Origin: an uncultured Eubacteriales bacterium
GTDB lineage: Bacteria; Bacillota; Clostridia; Oscillospirales; Acutalibacteraceae
Assembly: GCA_900320235.1 (NCBI GenBank)
Contig: ONRO01000122.1
Location: 1 to 7,855 of the forward strand
Reading direction: 5' to 3'
DNA length: 7,855 nt
The notes beneath the pieces are model-generated. The model ran no database searches and was not told where the DNA came from. It saw only the letters and a program-made list of their open reading frames with translations. This document shows, piece by piece, positions 1 to 6,255 of the stretch; within the stretch, counting starts at the first letter, position 1; each line of letters begins with the position of its first letter. Made by a program: the position numbers and the translations under genes.

Positions 1-2072
1 TAAAACCGATACTTTTTCAACGGATCAAGGCCCATAGCATAGAATCTATGTGACTGGGTATTCGCTCGGGCAAGTTCCTGAATCAGCAGTCCGACTGCAT
101 ATCTCTTATCTCCGGAAACACACATCCATTCATGTATATTTCCTGTGATAACCCTGTATAGCTGACCATACTGAAGAACTTTTCTCCATTTTTTATATAC
201 GGCTATCTGCTGTCTGATTTTTTTTCTGCTTTCGGCATTCAGATCACGCACATCCAATTCATATCCCAAAATACCAAAGGCTGCTACTCCGAATCTTGCA
301 GAAAGCGGTGTACTCCTCAATGTCTGATGATTCGGCACTGAGCTGACATGGGCACCGATACATGACTGGGGATAACCAAAGCTGTATCCCTCCTGAATGG
401 TGATCCGACAGATAGCATCAGTATTATCACTTGCCCATATCTGCGGAAAATAACAAAGCATTCCCAGATCAAATCGATTACCGCCGGAAGCACATCCCTC
501 AAATAATATTTCCGGAAATCTCTCTGTGAGTATTCTGAGAATACGGTACAGACCGCAGATATACCTATGGGATGTTTCCCCCTGACGTTCAGAAGACAGA
601 AACGGTGAATATACATCTGAAAAAATCCTGTTCATATCCCATTTCACATAGCTGATATTTGCAGAAGAAAAAACCTTGCTCATCTGATCAATTACATGCT
701 GCTGCACCTCAGGATTTGCAAAATCAAGAACACGCTGATGTCTTCCTTCCGAATGCTTTCTTCCAGTTATTTCCATGGTCCATTCAGGATGCTTTTTATA
801 TAGACTGCTGTTTACATTTACCATTTCAGGCTCAACCCATATTCCGAATTTCATGCCAAGCCCGTTTATTTTTTCTGAAAGCGGTTTCAATCCATCCGGC
901 AGTTTTTTTATATCAGGTTCCCAGTCTCCCAAAGACTGAGTATCATTTTTTCTCTTCCCGAACCAGCCATCATCCACTACAAATAATTCTGCACCAAGCT
1001 TTTTTCCTTCTCTGGCAAGTCCAAGAAGGCTGTTTTTATTCACATTGAAATACAACGCCTCCCAGCTGTTCAGAAGAACAGGTCTGTTTCTGTTCTTCCA
1101 TACGCCACGCACAATATGCTCACGGACAAATCTGTGCATATTTTCACTCTGGCCTGAAAAGCCATGATCTGAATATGTCATTACAGCTTCTGGTGATTCA
1201 AAGCTTTCTCCCTTTCTCAGCTGAAAAGAAAAACCCTCAGGCTGAATTCCGCTGATAATCCGGGTTTTTCCATATGCATTGACCTCAACTGCCGAATAAT
1301 GATTGCCGCTGTATACAAGATTAATCCCATACACACTTCCTGTTTTTTCTGTTGTATCCGGTGAATGTATCATAAAAAACGGATTTGATCTGTTTGAGGA
1401 TGTACCCGTCCTGCTTTCAATTACAAATTTTCCTGCTGTTACAGTTGACGTATTTTTATTCATCTCCCGTGCCCACGCACCATGAAAGGTTGTTACAAAT
1501 ACTCCGCTGAAAGGAAGATCAATCTGTGTGCTCATCAATCTGTTCAGAATCAGTTTTTCACCGCTGTTATTATTCAGTCTTGCACAGCGCGTTATTACAT
1601 CACATTCCGGATAGACCCTGTAATGAAGCTCTGTCATCAGATCTCCGTCAACGACCTTCACGCAGAGATGCTCTGCTTCTCCCTTTTCTGCATAGGACGA
1701 GGGCATTGTTTTAAAATCTGAAGGCTCGCTGTCAATCGTATCATCACAATAAAGAAAATCAGAACTGCTTCCGTCATCACGGGTAATATCCAAAAATGGT
1801 TCACGCACATCGCCATGACCAAGTGAGGAAAACTCAAGACACATATCCTCAAGCTGCAAAGTGGGATGTTCATCCGAATAGACAATACTGTTTCCGGATT
1901 CAAATTCATGTCTGTCACGAAATGCTTCACATTCCGATGCATCTGAAAGTGATATCTTCGCTCCGTAATACAGGTGCTCGAGATGACCCGACGGAGTAAC
2001 AGAAAAAACATAGGTTGTATTTTCTGTATCGAGTACAAAAACCGGACATTCTCCTTTTAGTTTTCTGATCAA
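1..2072 (-). CDS. GH36 alpha-galactosidase, C-terminus cut by the window edge
   Basis: Retaining alpha-galactosidase of glycoside hydrolase family 36, releasing terminal alpha-galactose from melibiose, raffinose and similar sugars. No signal peptide is seen, so it should be cytoplasmic. The frame is open for 690 codons to the left edge. An N-terminal beta-sandwich region (about 1-330) precedes the barrel. Visible motifs are NSWEA (W337), VVDDGWFGKR (D367, D368), YVKWDMNR (nucleophile D479), GCASGG (C527) and WASDNTDA (acid/base D549). As I recall the Geobacillus AgaA numbering (W336, D478, D548), the offset is a constant one residue, arguing against internal indels. The family is about 730 residues, so roughly 40 are missing. 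The start is TTG at 2072: an in-frame TGA lies two codons upstream, and GGGGTGAT provides the ribosome binding site. No transporter or dedicated regulator is visible beside it. Identification is very secure; exact substrate is not. Confidence 0.96.
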   Translation of the reverse strand, partial: MIRKLKGECPVFVLDTENTTYVFSVTPSGHLEHLYYGAKISLSDASECEAFRDRHEFESGNSIVYSDEHPTLQLEDMCLEFSSLGHGDVREPFLDITRDDGSSSDFLYCDDTIDSEPSDFKTMPSSYAEKGEAEHLCVKVVDGDLMTELHYRVYPECDVITRCARLNNNSGEKLILNRLMSTQIDLPFSGVFVTTFHGAWAREMNKNTSTVTAGKFVIESRTGTSSNRSNPFFMIHSPDTTEKTGSVYGINLVYSGNHYSAVEVNAYGKTRIISGIQPEGFSFQLRKGESFESPEAVMTYSDHGFSGQSENMHRFVREHIVRGVWKNRNRPVLLNSWEALYFNVNKNSLLGLAREGKKLGAELFVVDDGWFGKRKNDTQSLGDWEPDIKKLPDGLKPLSEKINGLGMKFGIWVEPEMVNVNSSLYKKHPEWTMEITGRKHSEGRHQRVLDFANPEVQQHVIDQMSKVFSSANISYVKWDMNRIFSDVYSPFLSSERQGETSHRYICGLYRILRILTERFPEILFEGCASGGNRFDLGMLCYFPQIWASDNTDAICRITIQEGYSFGYPQSCIGAHVSSVPNHQTLRSTPLSARFGVAAFGILGYELDVRDLNAESRKKIRQQIAVYKKWRKVLQYGQLYRVITGNIHEWMCVSGDKRYAVGLLIQELARANTQSHRFYAMGLDPLKKYRF

Positions 2073-2077
2073 CTTAC

Positions 2078-2085
2078 ATCACCCC
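2078..2085 (-). promoter_or_regulatory. Ribosome binding site supporting the TTG start of the alpha-galactosidase
   Basis: On the minus strand GGGGTGAT lies 5 nt before TTG (2072-2070) and differs from the ideal GGAGGTGAT only at the A. No ATG or GTG is available in this frame between the upstream stop and the conserved N-terminal sequence, so this site decides the start. Confidence 0.65.
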
Positions 2086-2216
2086 GGCTTATTTTTTGAT
2101 TCCTGATCCCGGTAATTTTCAGCGCCAGCTGTACATAATTGAGCTGCAGCTAAGTTTTCTGTCCTCAGACTGATCACAACGGCTGCTTTTTCGCTGTCAG
2201 CACTATCAAATCGGGC

Positions 2217-2246
2217 AATATATATATAATATTCAGAAAATGTAAA
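2217..2246 (-). promoter_or_regulatory. Candidate promoter of the alpha-galactosidase gene
   Basis: On the minus strand TTTACA (2246-2241) is followed by an AT-rich tract offering TATATA after 16 nt or TATATT after 18 nt. Transcription would start near 2210, leaving a leader of about 135 nt. A second possible -10, TATAAT at 2310-2305, lacks a good -35. The gap from 2073 to 2452 otherwise holds the terminator at 2344-2389, and I see no convincing gene in it. Within the leader, the palindrome AGCTGCAGCT near 2144-2153 could be an operator, but this is weak. Confidence 0.4.
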
Positions 2247-2343
2247 AAATTCTGCTATAATCATACTAACATTTTTTTCGCCTTTTGACAATAGAAATCC
2301 TTTGATTATACTACATCCCTCATTTTATTCCTGATAGAAAAAA

Positions 2344-2389
2344 GACATACTCTCCTGCATATTGTGATGCTTTATTCAGAGAGTATGTC
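2344..2389. terminator. Bidirectional rho-independent terminator with perfect 11-bp stem
   Basis: GACATACTCTC (2344-2354) pairs perfectly with GAGAGTATGTC (2379-2389). The 24-nt loop can form an inner GCAT/ATGC stem. On the plus strand CA and a T7 run follow; on the minus strand a T6 run follows directly. It lies about 65 nt downstream of the S26-family gene and most likely ends that transcript before the alpha-galactosidase promoter. Confidence 0.85.
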
Positions 2390-2452
2390 ACATTTTTTTA
2401 TTATCGTGCTGATTAGTCCTATAAAATAAAGAATATCCTTGTAGACGCTGAT

Positions 2453-2992
2453 CTATATTCCTCTCCTGCGTAATACAAGGATCACCTTTCCCTTAACAGA
2501 ACTTAACGGTATACCTCCAAAGGCACGGCTGTCATTCATATTATCCCGATAATCATTCAGCACGAAAAAGCAGTCTTCCGGTACTTTATAGGGAAACTCA
2601 ATTCTGCTGCCATCATTTGCTGTTGGATATACAGTCTGTTCATTAAAGACATTTCCGTCTACAATCACACTGCCGGCTTCAATATCAACAACTTCCCCGC
2701 CAACTGCTGCAATACGCCCGAAATATTCCGTATTATCAATCCGATATATTATCCCGTCTCCCTGATGAACAGACTCAAGCCTTGAAAAAACACAAAGATC
2801 CCCGTCTTTGATCATAGGATAGGCGTTATTATCATGGCAGACAAAAACCCCAATAATAAAATCAAGCAGAATCCAGATAGCAATCACTGTCACTCCGGTT
2901 TTGATCAGAAATGACACTGCATAACCGGCTGCTGTTGATTTTTTCTTTTTTTGATCCTGTATGTTCTCTGAAACTGATATTTCGTCCTCCAT
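2453..2992 (-). CDS. Signal peptidase I (S26) homologue lacking catalytic Ser and Lys
   Basis: A 179-residue protein with a cytoplasmic, charged N-terminus (1-22), one membrane segment (about 26-51) and an outward-facing S26 domain. Signal peptidase I normally has Ser in SMxP and Lys in a KRxxG block. Here the first block reads NNAYPMIKDGD, with N56 in the Ser position, and the second reads YFGRIAAVGGE, with G92 in the Lys position. The rest of the fold is kept: VDG at 111-113, LNDYRDN at 145-151 and the DSR triad at 154-156. A comparable double loss is known in the streptococcal pilus-assembly protein SipA (Asp and Gly, as I recall), which acts without normal peptidase activity. No sortase or pilin gene lies in the window, so a role in surface-protein assembly is only inference. 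AAAGGTG upstream of ATG 2992 is the ribosome binding site. The gene is probably transcribed alone from its own promoter at 3109-3117. Confidence 0.88.
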   Translation of the reverse strand: MEDEISVSENIQDQKKKKSTAAGYAVSFLIKTGVTVIAIWILLDFIIGVFVCHDNNAYPMIKDGDLCVFSRLESVHQGDGIIYRIDNTEYFGRIAAVGGEVVDIEAGSVIVDGNVFNEQTVYPTANDGSRIEFPYKVPEDCFFVLNDYRDNMNDSRAFGGIPLSSVKGKVILVLRRRGI

Positions 2993-3005
2993 ATTAATCA
3001 GACAC

Positions 3006-3055
3006 CTTTCTGAAAATAATAAAACGATCAGAAAGATTATTCCTTCTGATCGTTT
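3006..3055 (-). promoter_or_regulatory. Leader with two mutually exclusive hairpins before the S26-family gene
   Basis: A perfect 12-bp stem joins AAACGATCAGAA with TTCTGATCGTTT (3022-3033 and 3044-3055) around a 10-nt loop. On the minus strand it is followed by an interrupted T-tract (TTTTATTATTTT), so it could terminate transcripts of the upstream operon or attenuate this gene. The downstream strand of that stem also contains CTTTCTGA (minus of 3028-3035), which pairs perfectly with TCAGAAAG (minus of 3006-3013), overlapping the Shine-Dalgarno AAAGGTG. The two pairings exclude each other. The pairings are read directly; any switching is inferred. Confidence 0.55.
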
Positions 3056-3108
3056 GACAGTCCTGTGTTATTTCTATTCCGGAAAACCGTTTTTTTCTGC
3101 ATATGATG

Positions 3109-3117
3109 ATTATACCA
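3109..3117 (-). promoter_or_regulatory. Extended -10 promoter for the S26-family gene
   Basis: The minus strand reads TGGTATAAT, a perfect -10 with the TGn extension. I see no good -35, as expected for extended -10 promoters. The start would be near 3102, giving a leader of about 110 nt that contains the hairpin at 3022-3055. The remainder of the 235-nt gap (3118-3227) is AT-rich and I see no gene in it. Confidence 0.6.
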
Positions 3118-3227
3118 GCTGATTGATTATTTTTTTATCCTATTCTGTAAATCAGCACAATAAAAAGTGAATGTTAAATTGCAGCGATCCATCTTCGGTT
3201 AATCAGGTCGTGAAGCTGATGCTTTTT

Positions 3228-3857
3228 TCAAAATCTGCTCAGGTCACTTATCTCTTTCTGCAGGTTTTCAAGGAATCTGCCTGCATGAGAACCGTCCATC
3301 TGAGTATGATGAAACTGAAATGAAACCGGCAGGTAAAAACGGAACAGCTTTCTTCGGTATCTGCCCCAGATTATAAACGGATTATTAAAAATGCCTGTAT
3401 TCATTCCGACAACTCCGTCAAGTTCAGTTTCTACAATAGCTGACGTACCGATAACCATACTGTTTTCTGACAAATCTCGGTTTTCAGAATGATCTGCGGC
3501 ATATGAAGTATGTTTCATATATTCCCTGTTGAATTCATAAAGGTCTTCAGTATATAATACATCGCAGCAGCTTAATCCTCCGCTTTTATTCTTTACTATC
3601 GTGCTTACTGCCAATGAATCATACTGTATAAGTTTTTCTCCGACCGGAAGTATATAAAACTCACTGACACCTGATGCTGCCTTTCCTACACAATATTCCA
3701 TAAGCATATTGAACTTCATATTTTTTCTTCTGACAGCTTTTAACAAATCAGTAACATCCAGTGTTTTGAAAAAAGTTACCATAGGATCCGGTGCCTTCAT
3801 CCAAAGCTGATAGGCTTCTGCTCTGGTCGTATCACAAGGCTGAACTTCTCTTGACAT
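3228..3857 (-). CDS. Chloramphenicol acetyltransferase-like (CAT fold) acyltransferase
   Basis: A 209-residue protein with the CAT signature near the C-terminus, FHHTQMDGSHAGRFL: H184 matches the catalytic base and D188 the structural Asp of HHxxxDG. Length is close to the usual 213-219. CAT enzymes transfer acetyl from acetyl-CoA to a hydroxyl and work as cytoplasmic trimers. The N-terminus lacks the typical FxxIDxxxWxR opening of classical resistance CATs, and many chromosomal relatives have no shown chloramphenicol activity, so the acceptor is unknown. It is the last gene of the four-gene cluster, 18 nt after yjdF, with GGGAGAGG before ATG 3857. Association with YjdF and a flavoprotein fits a role in modifying small toxic compounds, by inference. 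The perfect hairpin at 3022-3055 is the best candidate for the operon's terminator. Confidence 0.88.
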   Translation of the reverse strand: MSREVQPCDTTRAEAYQLWMKAPDPMVTFFKTLDVTDLLKAVRRKNMKFNMLMEYCVGKAASGVSEFYILPVGEKLIQYDSLAVSTIVKNKSGGLSCCDVLYTEDLYEFNREYMKHTSYAADHSENRDLSENSMVIGTSAIVETELDGVVGMNTGIFNNPFIIWGRYRRKLFRFYLPVSFQFHHTQMDGSHAGRFLENLQKEISDLSRF

Positions 3858-3875
3858 TTCATCCTCTCCCGTTTT

Positions 3876-4310
3876 TTAATGACCTCTGTGTTTTTCCCTG
3901 CGCTTTTTTTGTTTAAGCTCAAACTGACGCTGCTTTTCAGCTTCTTTTTGTTCACGGGTTATCTGTTTATGTTCTGTCTTGTTTTCTTCTCTCTGCCTTT
4001 GCAGTGCCTGCTGTGACTTCGTTCCTATTCCTGTGGTTTCAAGCTGTTTACGGGCATTCCGCTGACGGCGCTTCGGATTATCTGCCTTCTGTTTTTTCTC
4101 TGCTCTGACAGGCAGACTGAATCTTAGCTTGTGATATTTTTTCAGGATAAAAGCATATATCTCTGCATCTGTCGGCTCAGCTCCGAAGGTGACTTTGCAT
4201 ACTGATAACTTTCCGTTGTTTGTTTCTTCAAAAACTCCAGCCCAGAACGGTTCGTCAAAGTAAACTGTCAGTTTTGATTCAATGTACCGTTCCATTGACA
4301 ATTTCTGCAT
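3876..4310 (-). CDS. yjdF: YjdF family protein (DUF2992)
   Basis: A 144-residue protein matching Bacillus YjdF. The core KLTVYFDEPFWAGVFE (13-28) is followed by FGAEPTDAEIYAFI (42-55), then a long, very basic, glutamine/lysine-rich tail with NPKRRQRNARKQ (78-89) and GIGTKSQQAL (94-103), ending KRREKHRGH. The tail is probably helical or coiled and could contact nucleic acid. The biochemical function is unknown; in other Firmicutes the gene is often preceded by the yjdF riboswitch, which binds azaaromatic compounds, suggesting a response to toxic small molecules. The first 32 nt overlap the end of the flavoprotein gene. GGAGG sits 6 nt before ATG 4310, inside that gene, so I keep this start although Met6 (4295) would fit the usual shorter N-terminus. 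I do not recognise a yjdF riboswitch upstream of the gene or operon. Confidence 0.88.
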   Translation of the reverse strand: MQKLSMERYIESKLTVYFDEPFWAGVFEETNNGKLSVCKVTFGAEPTDAEIYAFILKKYHKLRFSLPVRAEKKQKADNPKRRQRNARKQLETTGIGTKSQQALQRQREENKTEHKQITREQKEAEKQRQFELKQKKRREKHRGH

Positions 4311-4965
4311 ATTTTTCCTCCGGGATCATAGGAGATGTGATCTCTTTTATCAACCCGGAAGATATCTCTCCTGTCGATGCATACTGTTTTCCCGCCTCTC
4401 TGACAAGCGACAGACGCGGTACTGTGACAACAGCGGCTTCTTCTGCGCTGAACATCGGACTTTCGGGTATAGTTATCATTGTGTGATCTGAAGGAAAGCA
4501 AAGTCTGAACTGCTCTTTCGCAGGTTCAAAATTGTGTTTGCTGTTCGGAAAACCGCAGCCGCAGATCATCAGATATTTCAGATGAGAATAATCTGCCTGT
4601 CCGACATGCTCATAACGCTCGCCTACTTTCTGCATTGCCATACTTGAAAGCGGAAGTGTGCGGTCAAGCAGTGCCTTCAACGGAGCCGGCATACCATAAC
4701 AGTACAGCGGATAGCTCCAGATCAGAAGATCACTGTCAAGTATTTTCTCCAGTATCATGCGCATATCATCGTCATGAATACAGTTTCCTCCGTTGTGCAT
4801 ACATGCAAAACAGCCATTGCAGTATTCTATATGCTTTTCTACGGCATGTATCACGCTGATATCGTTTTCTGAAACTTCGTTCATTCCTTCAAGAAATGCC
4901 CGGGTAATATGCATCGTGTCACTTTTGTCCTTTTTCGGACTTCCATTGATAATCAGTATTTTCAT
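4279..4965 (-). CDS. NAD(P)H-dependent FMN reductase-type flavoprotein with four-Cys motif
   Basis: A 228-residue flavodoxin-fold oxidoreductase. The phosphate-binding loop of FMN is NGSPKKDKSDT (7-17) after a hydrophobic first strand. A cysteine motif CX2CX2CX6C (C49, C52, C55, C62) is followed by DDDM, and SYPLYCYGMPAPLKALLDR (84-102) is the second family signature. Close relatives use NAD(P)H and FMN to reduce small molecules. In archaeal and clostridial iron-sulfur flavoproteins a similar Cys motif holds a 4Fe-4S cluster, but many members with this spacing have not been shown to carry one. It is second in the operon, 16 nt after the DUF3795 gene, with GGAGA before ATG 4965, and overlaps yjdF by 32 nt. 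Oxidoreductases of this type recur near yjdF genes in Firmicutes. Confidence 0.88.
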   Translation of the reverse strand: MKILIINGSPKKDKSDTMHITRAFLEGMNEVSENDISVIHAVEKHIEYCNGCFACMHNGGNCIHDDDMRMILEKILDSDLLIWSYPLYCYGMPAPLKALLDRTLPLSSMAMQKVGERYEHVGQADYSHLKYLMICGCGFPNSKHNFEPAKEQFRLCFPSDHTMITIPESPMFSAEEAAVVTVPRLSLVREAGKQYASTGEISSGLIKEITSPMIPEEKYAEIVNGTVH

Positions 4966-4981
4966 AACAATTATTCTCCGT

Positions 4982-5323
4982 TTATCTGTTCTCTTTTTTC
5001 AGGTTTTCAAGTGCTTCCTCGCTGTTATCGTGGATTACTCTGAGCGTTTTGCAGTTTTCCCAGCCGGCACATTCGCCGCAGTTTTTATATCCTTTACTGA
5101 CTGCACATTTGCGTATCTCACATATATACTCACAATAATATGCCTTCACTCCGCTGCTGCGGCATCCAAGACAATTGATCGCCTCAGGCGGAATTTCTAT
5201 ATTATTCCATTCACTCCAGAGCTTTGCTGTTTCTTTTCGCTTTTCGTCGTCATTATTTACCGTAGCAATGTACGCTCCGCATTTTTCACAGTCAAGTCCA
5301 CAATATGCTATCTTTTCATTCAT
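4982..5323 (-). CDS. DUF3795 cysteine-rich protein
   Basis: A 113-residue, soluble, cysteine-rich protein starting MNEKIAYCGLDCEKCGAYIAT, the hallmark of DUF3795. Eleven Cys are seen: 8, 12, 15, 51, 54, 64, 68, 73, 82, 85 and 91, arranged as CxxxCxxC, CxxC and later pairs. This suggests binding of zinc or an iron-sulfur cluster, though no function is established for the family. The Ala-Tyr/Asn-Asn-Asp and NCLGCRS (50-56) stretches are typical of it. It is the first gene of the four-gene cluster; GGAG lies 7 nt before ATG 5323. DUF3795 proteins commonly neighbour flavodoxin-like reductases in Clostridia, so it may act with the flavoprotein that follows, possibly as a metal or electron-transfer partner (inference). 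Confidence 0.85.
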   Translation of the reverse strand: MNEKIAYCGLDCEKCGAYIATVNNDDEKRKETAKLWSEWNNIEIPPEAINCLGCRSSGVKAYYCEYICEIRKCAVSKGYKNCGECAGWENCKTLRVIHDNSEEALENLKKENR

Positions 5324-5370
5324 TTTTTCACTCCATTCTGTTTTTATAATTGTCCGGTCATTCTGATTGT

Positions 5371-5400
5371 TGAATAAAGCCTGTCGTATGCATTTATTCA
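5371..5400 (-). promoter_or_regulatory. Inverted repeat in the promoter/leader region of the DUF3795-yjdF-CAT operon
   Basis: TGAATAAA (5371-5378) and TTTATTCA (5393-5400) form a perfect 8-bp inverted repeat with 14 nt between, 48 nt before the first start codon. Between it and the gene the minus strand has TATAAA (about 5348-5343) as a possible -10, but no clear -35 at proper spacing. The repeat could be an operator or an RNA hairpin. The whole gap of 116 nt shows no structure I recognise as a yjdF riboswitch. Confidence 0.4.
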
Positions 5401-5420
5401 GTAAGCTGTATGTAGGACTT

Positions 5421-5438
5421 CTGTTTATTGATAAACAG
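5421..5438 (-). terminator. Small hairpin right after the PAP2 stop codon
   Basis: CTGTTTAT pairs with ATAAACAG with almost no loop (7 bp if the loop is four bases), one base after the TAA stop of the phosphatase gene. It is AT-rich and has no T-run after it on the minus strand, so it is a weak terminator at best and may serve only to stabilise the 3' end. Confidence 0.3.
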
Positions 5439-5439
5439 A

Positions 5440-6150
5440 TTATACCTGATCCTCCTGTTTATTTTCTTCTTCAGACGTCTTTTGATCATATGCTGCCCGT
5501 CTTCTGAAGCAGCCGATCACTTCCTTATATATTGACAGCAAGGCAATACTTATCAGTATTCCACCCATGATATCTGTAAACCAATGAACACCCGATAAAA
5601 GCCTGCCTAAAACTGTAATGCCTATCATTACATAACATATAACCTGTAAAGCTCTGCCAGGCGCTCCACACCTGATATACTTTCCTATAAGCATAGCAGC
5701 GCTTCCCATTATCACGCAAACAAGCATTGTATGTGAAGAGGGAAAAGATGCCTCAGGCTGGGTACATCCGGGCATTATTACCGGTCTGTAATTGACAATA
5801 ACCTTCTCAAACAGTATATATACTCCGATCACAACAAGATACAGTCCTCCTAATGCCAGCAGTTCCCTGTCAACCTTGAAGAGGCTTCTTCTTTTTATCA
5901 TCTGAACAAAACCTGTTACTGCAAAAATAAATGCTGTCAGAATTGCTGCAATACCAAGCCAGTCAGTGATATTGTACCAGAGCATATTCACACCGGTCAA
6001 TTCAAAAACAAACCGGTTAAGATGCGAAAGCCCGATGCTTGTCCCTTCAGGTCCTATACTTTCCACATCGACACAACAAACCATAAATATCAATACTGCA
6101 AGGAATACACAGCTTACTCCTGTTGTAATCAATCCTGTTTTTTCTTTCAT
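5440..6150 (-). CDS. PAP2 family membrane phosphatase
   Basis: A 236-residue integral membrane protein of the PAP2 superfamily (lipid phosphate, undecaprenyl pyrophosphate or related substrates), with about six hydrophobic segments and a charged cytoplasmic tail (about 215-236). Motif 2 is PSSH (137-140, the PSGH block). Motif 3 is RLLSGVHWFTD, giving R183, H189 (nucleophile) and D193. Motif 1 reads EKVIVNYRP: R122-P123 are present, but the Lys of KX6RP is displaced by one residue, with Glu at the expected place. I place the start at the second ATG (6150). AAAGG is then 9 nt away, while for the ATG at 6159 the AAAGG would directly touch the start codon. A good promoter lies at 6193-6221, so the gene can be expressed independently of the upstream regulator. 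The substrate cannot be told from sequence. Confidence 0.9.
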   Translation of the reverse strand: MKEKTGLITTGVSCVFLAVLIFMVCCVDVESIGPEGTSIGLSHLNRFVFELTGVNMLWYNITDWLGIAAILTAFIFAVTGFVQMIKRRSLFKVDRELLALGGLYLVVIGVYILFEKVIVNYRPVIMPGCTQPEASFPSSHTMLVCVIMGSAAMLIGKYIRCGAPGRALQVICYVMIGITVLGRLLSGVHWFTDIMGGILISIALLSIYKEVIGCFRRRAAYDQKTSEEENKQEDQV

Positions 6151-6192
6151 AATAATCATCCTTTCAGAATATTTTTGCCTTAAGACAAATTC

Positions 6193-6221
6193 ATTATGAA
6201 ATAAAATGAATGTTTTTTCAA
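6193..6221 (-). promoter_or_regulatory. Sigma-A promoter of the PAP2 gene
   Basis: Minus strand TTGAAA (6221-6216), 17-nt spacer, CATAAT (6198-6193); one mismatch from consensus in each box. Transcription would start near 6186, giving a leader of about 36 nt before ATG 6150. Confidence 0.75.
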
Positions 6222-6231
6222 GAAACGCTCA

Positions 6232-6247
6232 GTATCATAGCTGATAC
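6232..6247 (-). promoter_or_regulatory. Perfect inverted repeat between the XRE gene and the PAP2 promoter
   Basis: GTATCA and TGATAC flank TAGC, forming a 6-bp inverted repeat starting 9 nt after the XRE stop codon and 11 nt upstream of the PAP2 -35. The minus strand continues TGAGCGTTTCTT, a poor U-tract, so it may be a weak terminator. Equally it could be an operator, for example for the XRE protein; its position just above the -35 would suit either activation or repression. Confidence 0.4.
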
Positions 6248-6255
6248 GCTCCGTG

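Noticed and set aside
659..1048. Plus-strand frame of 129 codons
   Set aside because: Lies wholly opposite the conserved GH36 catalytic barrel and has no recognisable features.
1658..2038. Minus-strand frame of 126 codons near the start of the galactosidase
   Set aside because: It is a different frame of the same strand as the GH36 gene, whose N-terminal region is continuous there; no ribosome binding site or family match.
2079..2291. Minus-strand 70-codon frame (TTG start, AAAGGA upstream) ending 6 nt before the alpha-galactosidase start
   Set aside because: No family resemblance and a low-complexity tail. The candidate promoter of the galactosidase lies inside it. A small upstream gene coupled to the galactosidase is not excluded.
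3130..3196. Short minus-strand frame (about 21 codons, from an ATG near 3191) upstream of the S26-gene promoter
   Set aside because: No ribosome binding site, no promoter of its own, and it lies upstream of the extended -10 promoter, so it is not a leader peptide of that gene.
4793..5377. Plus-strand frame of 194 codons opposite the flavoprotein and DUF3795 genes
   Set aside because: Its translation is hydrophobic low-complexity sequence typical of the antisense of real genes; both minus-strand genes under it are firmly recognised.
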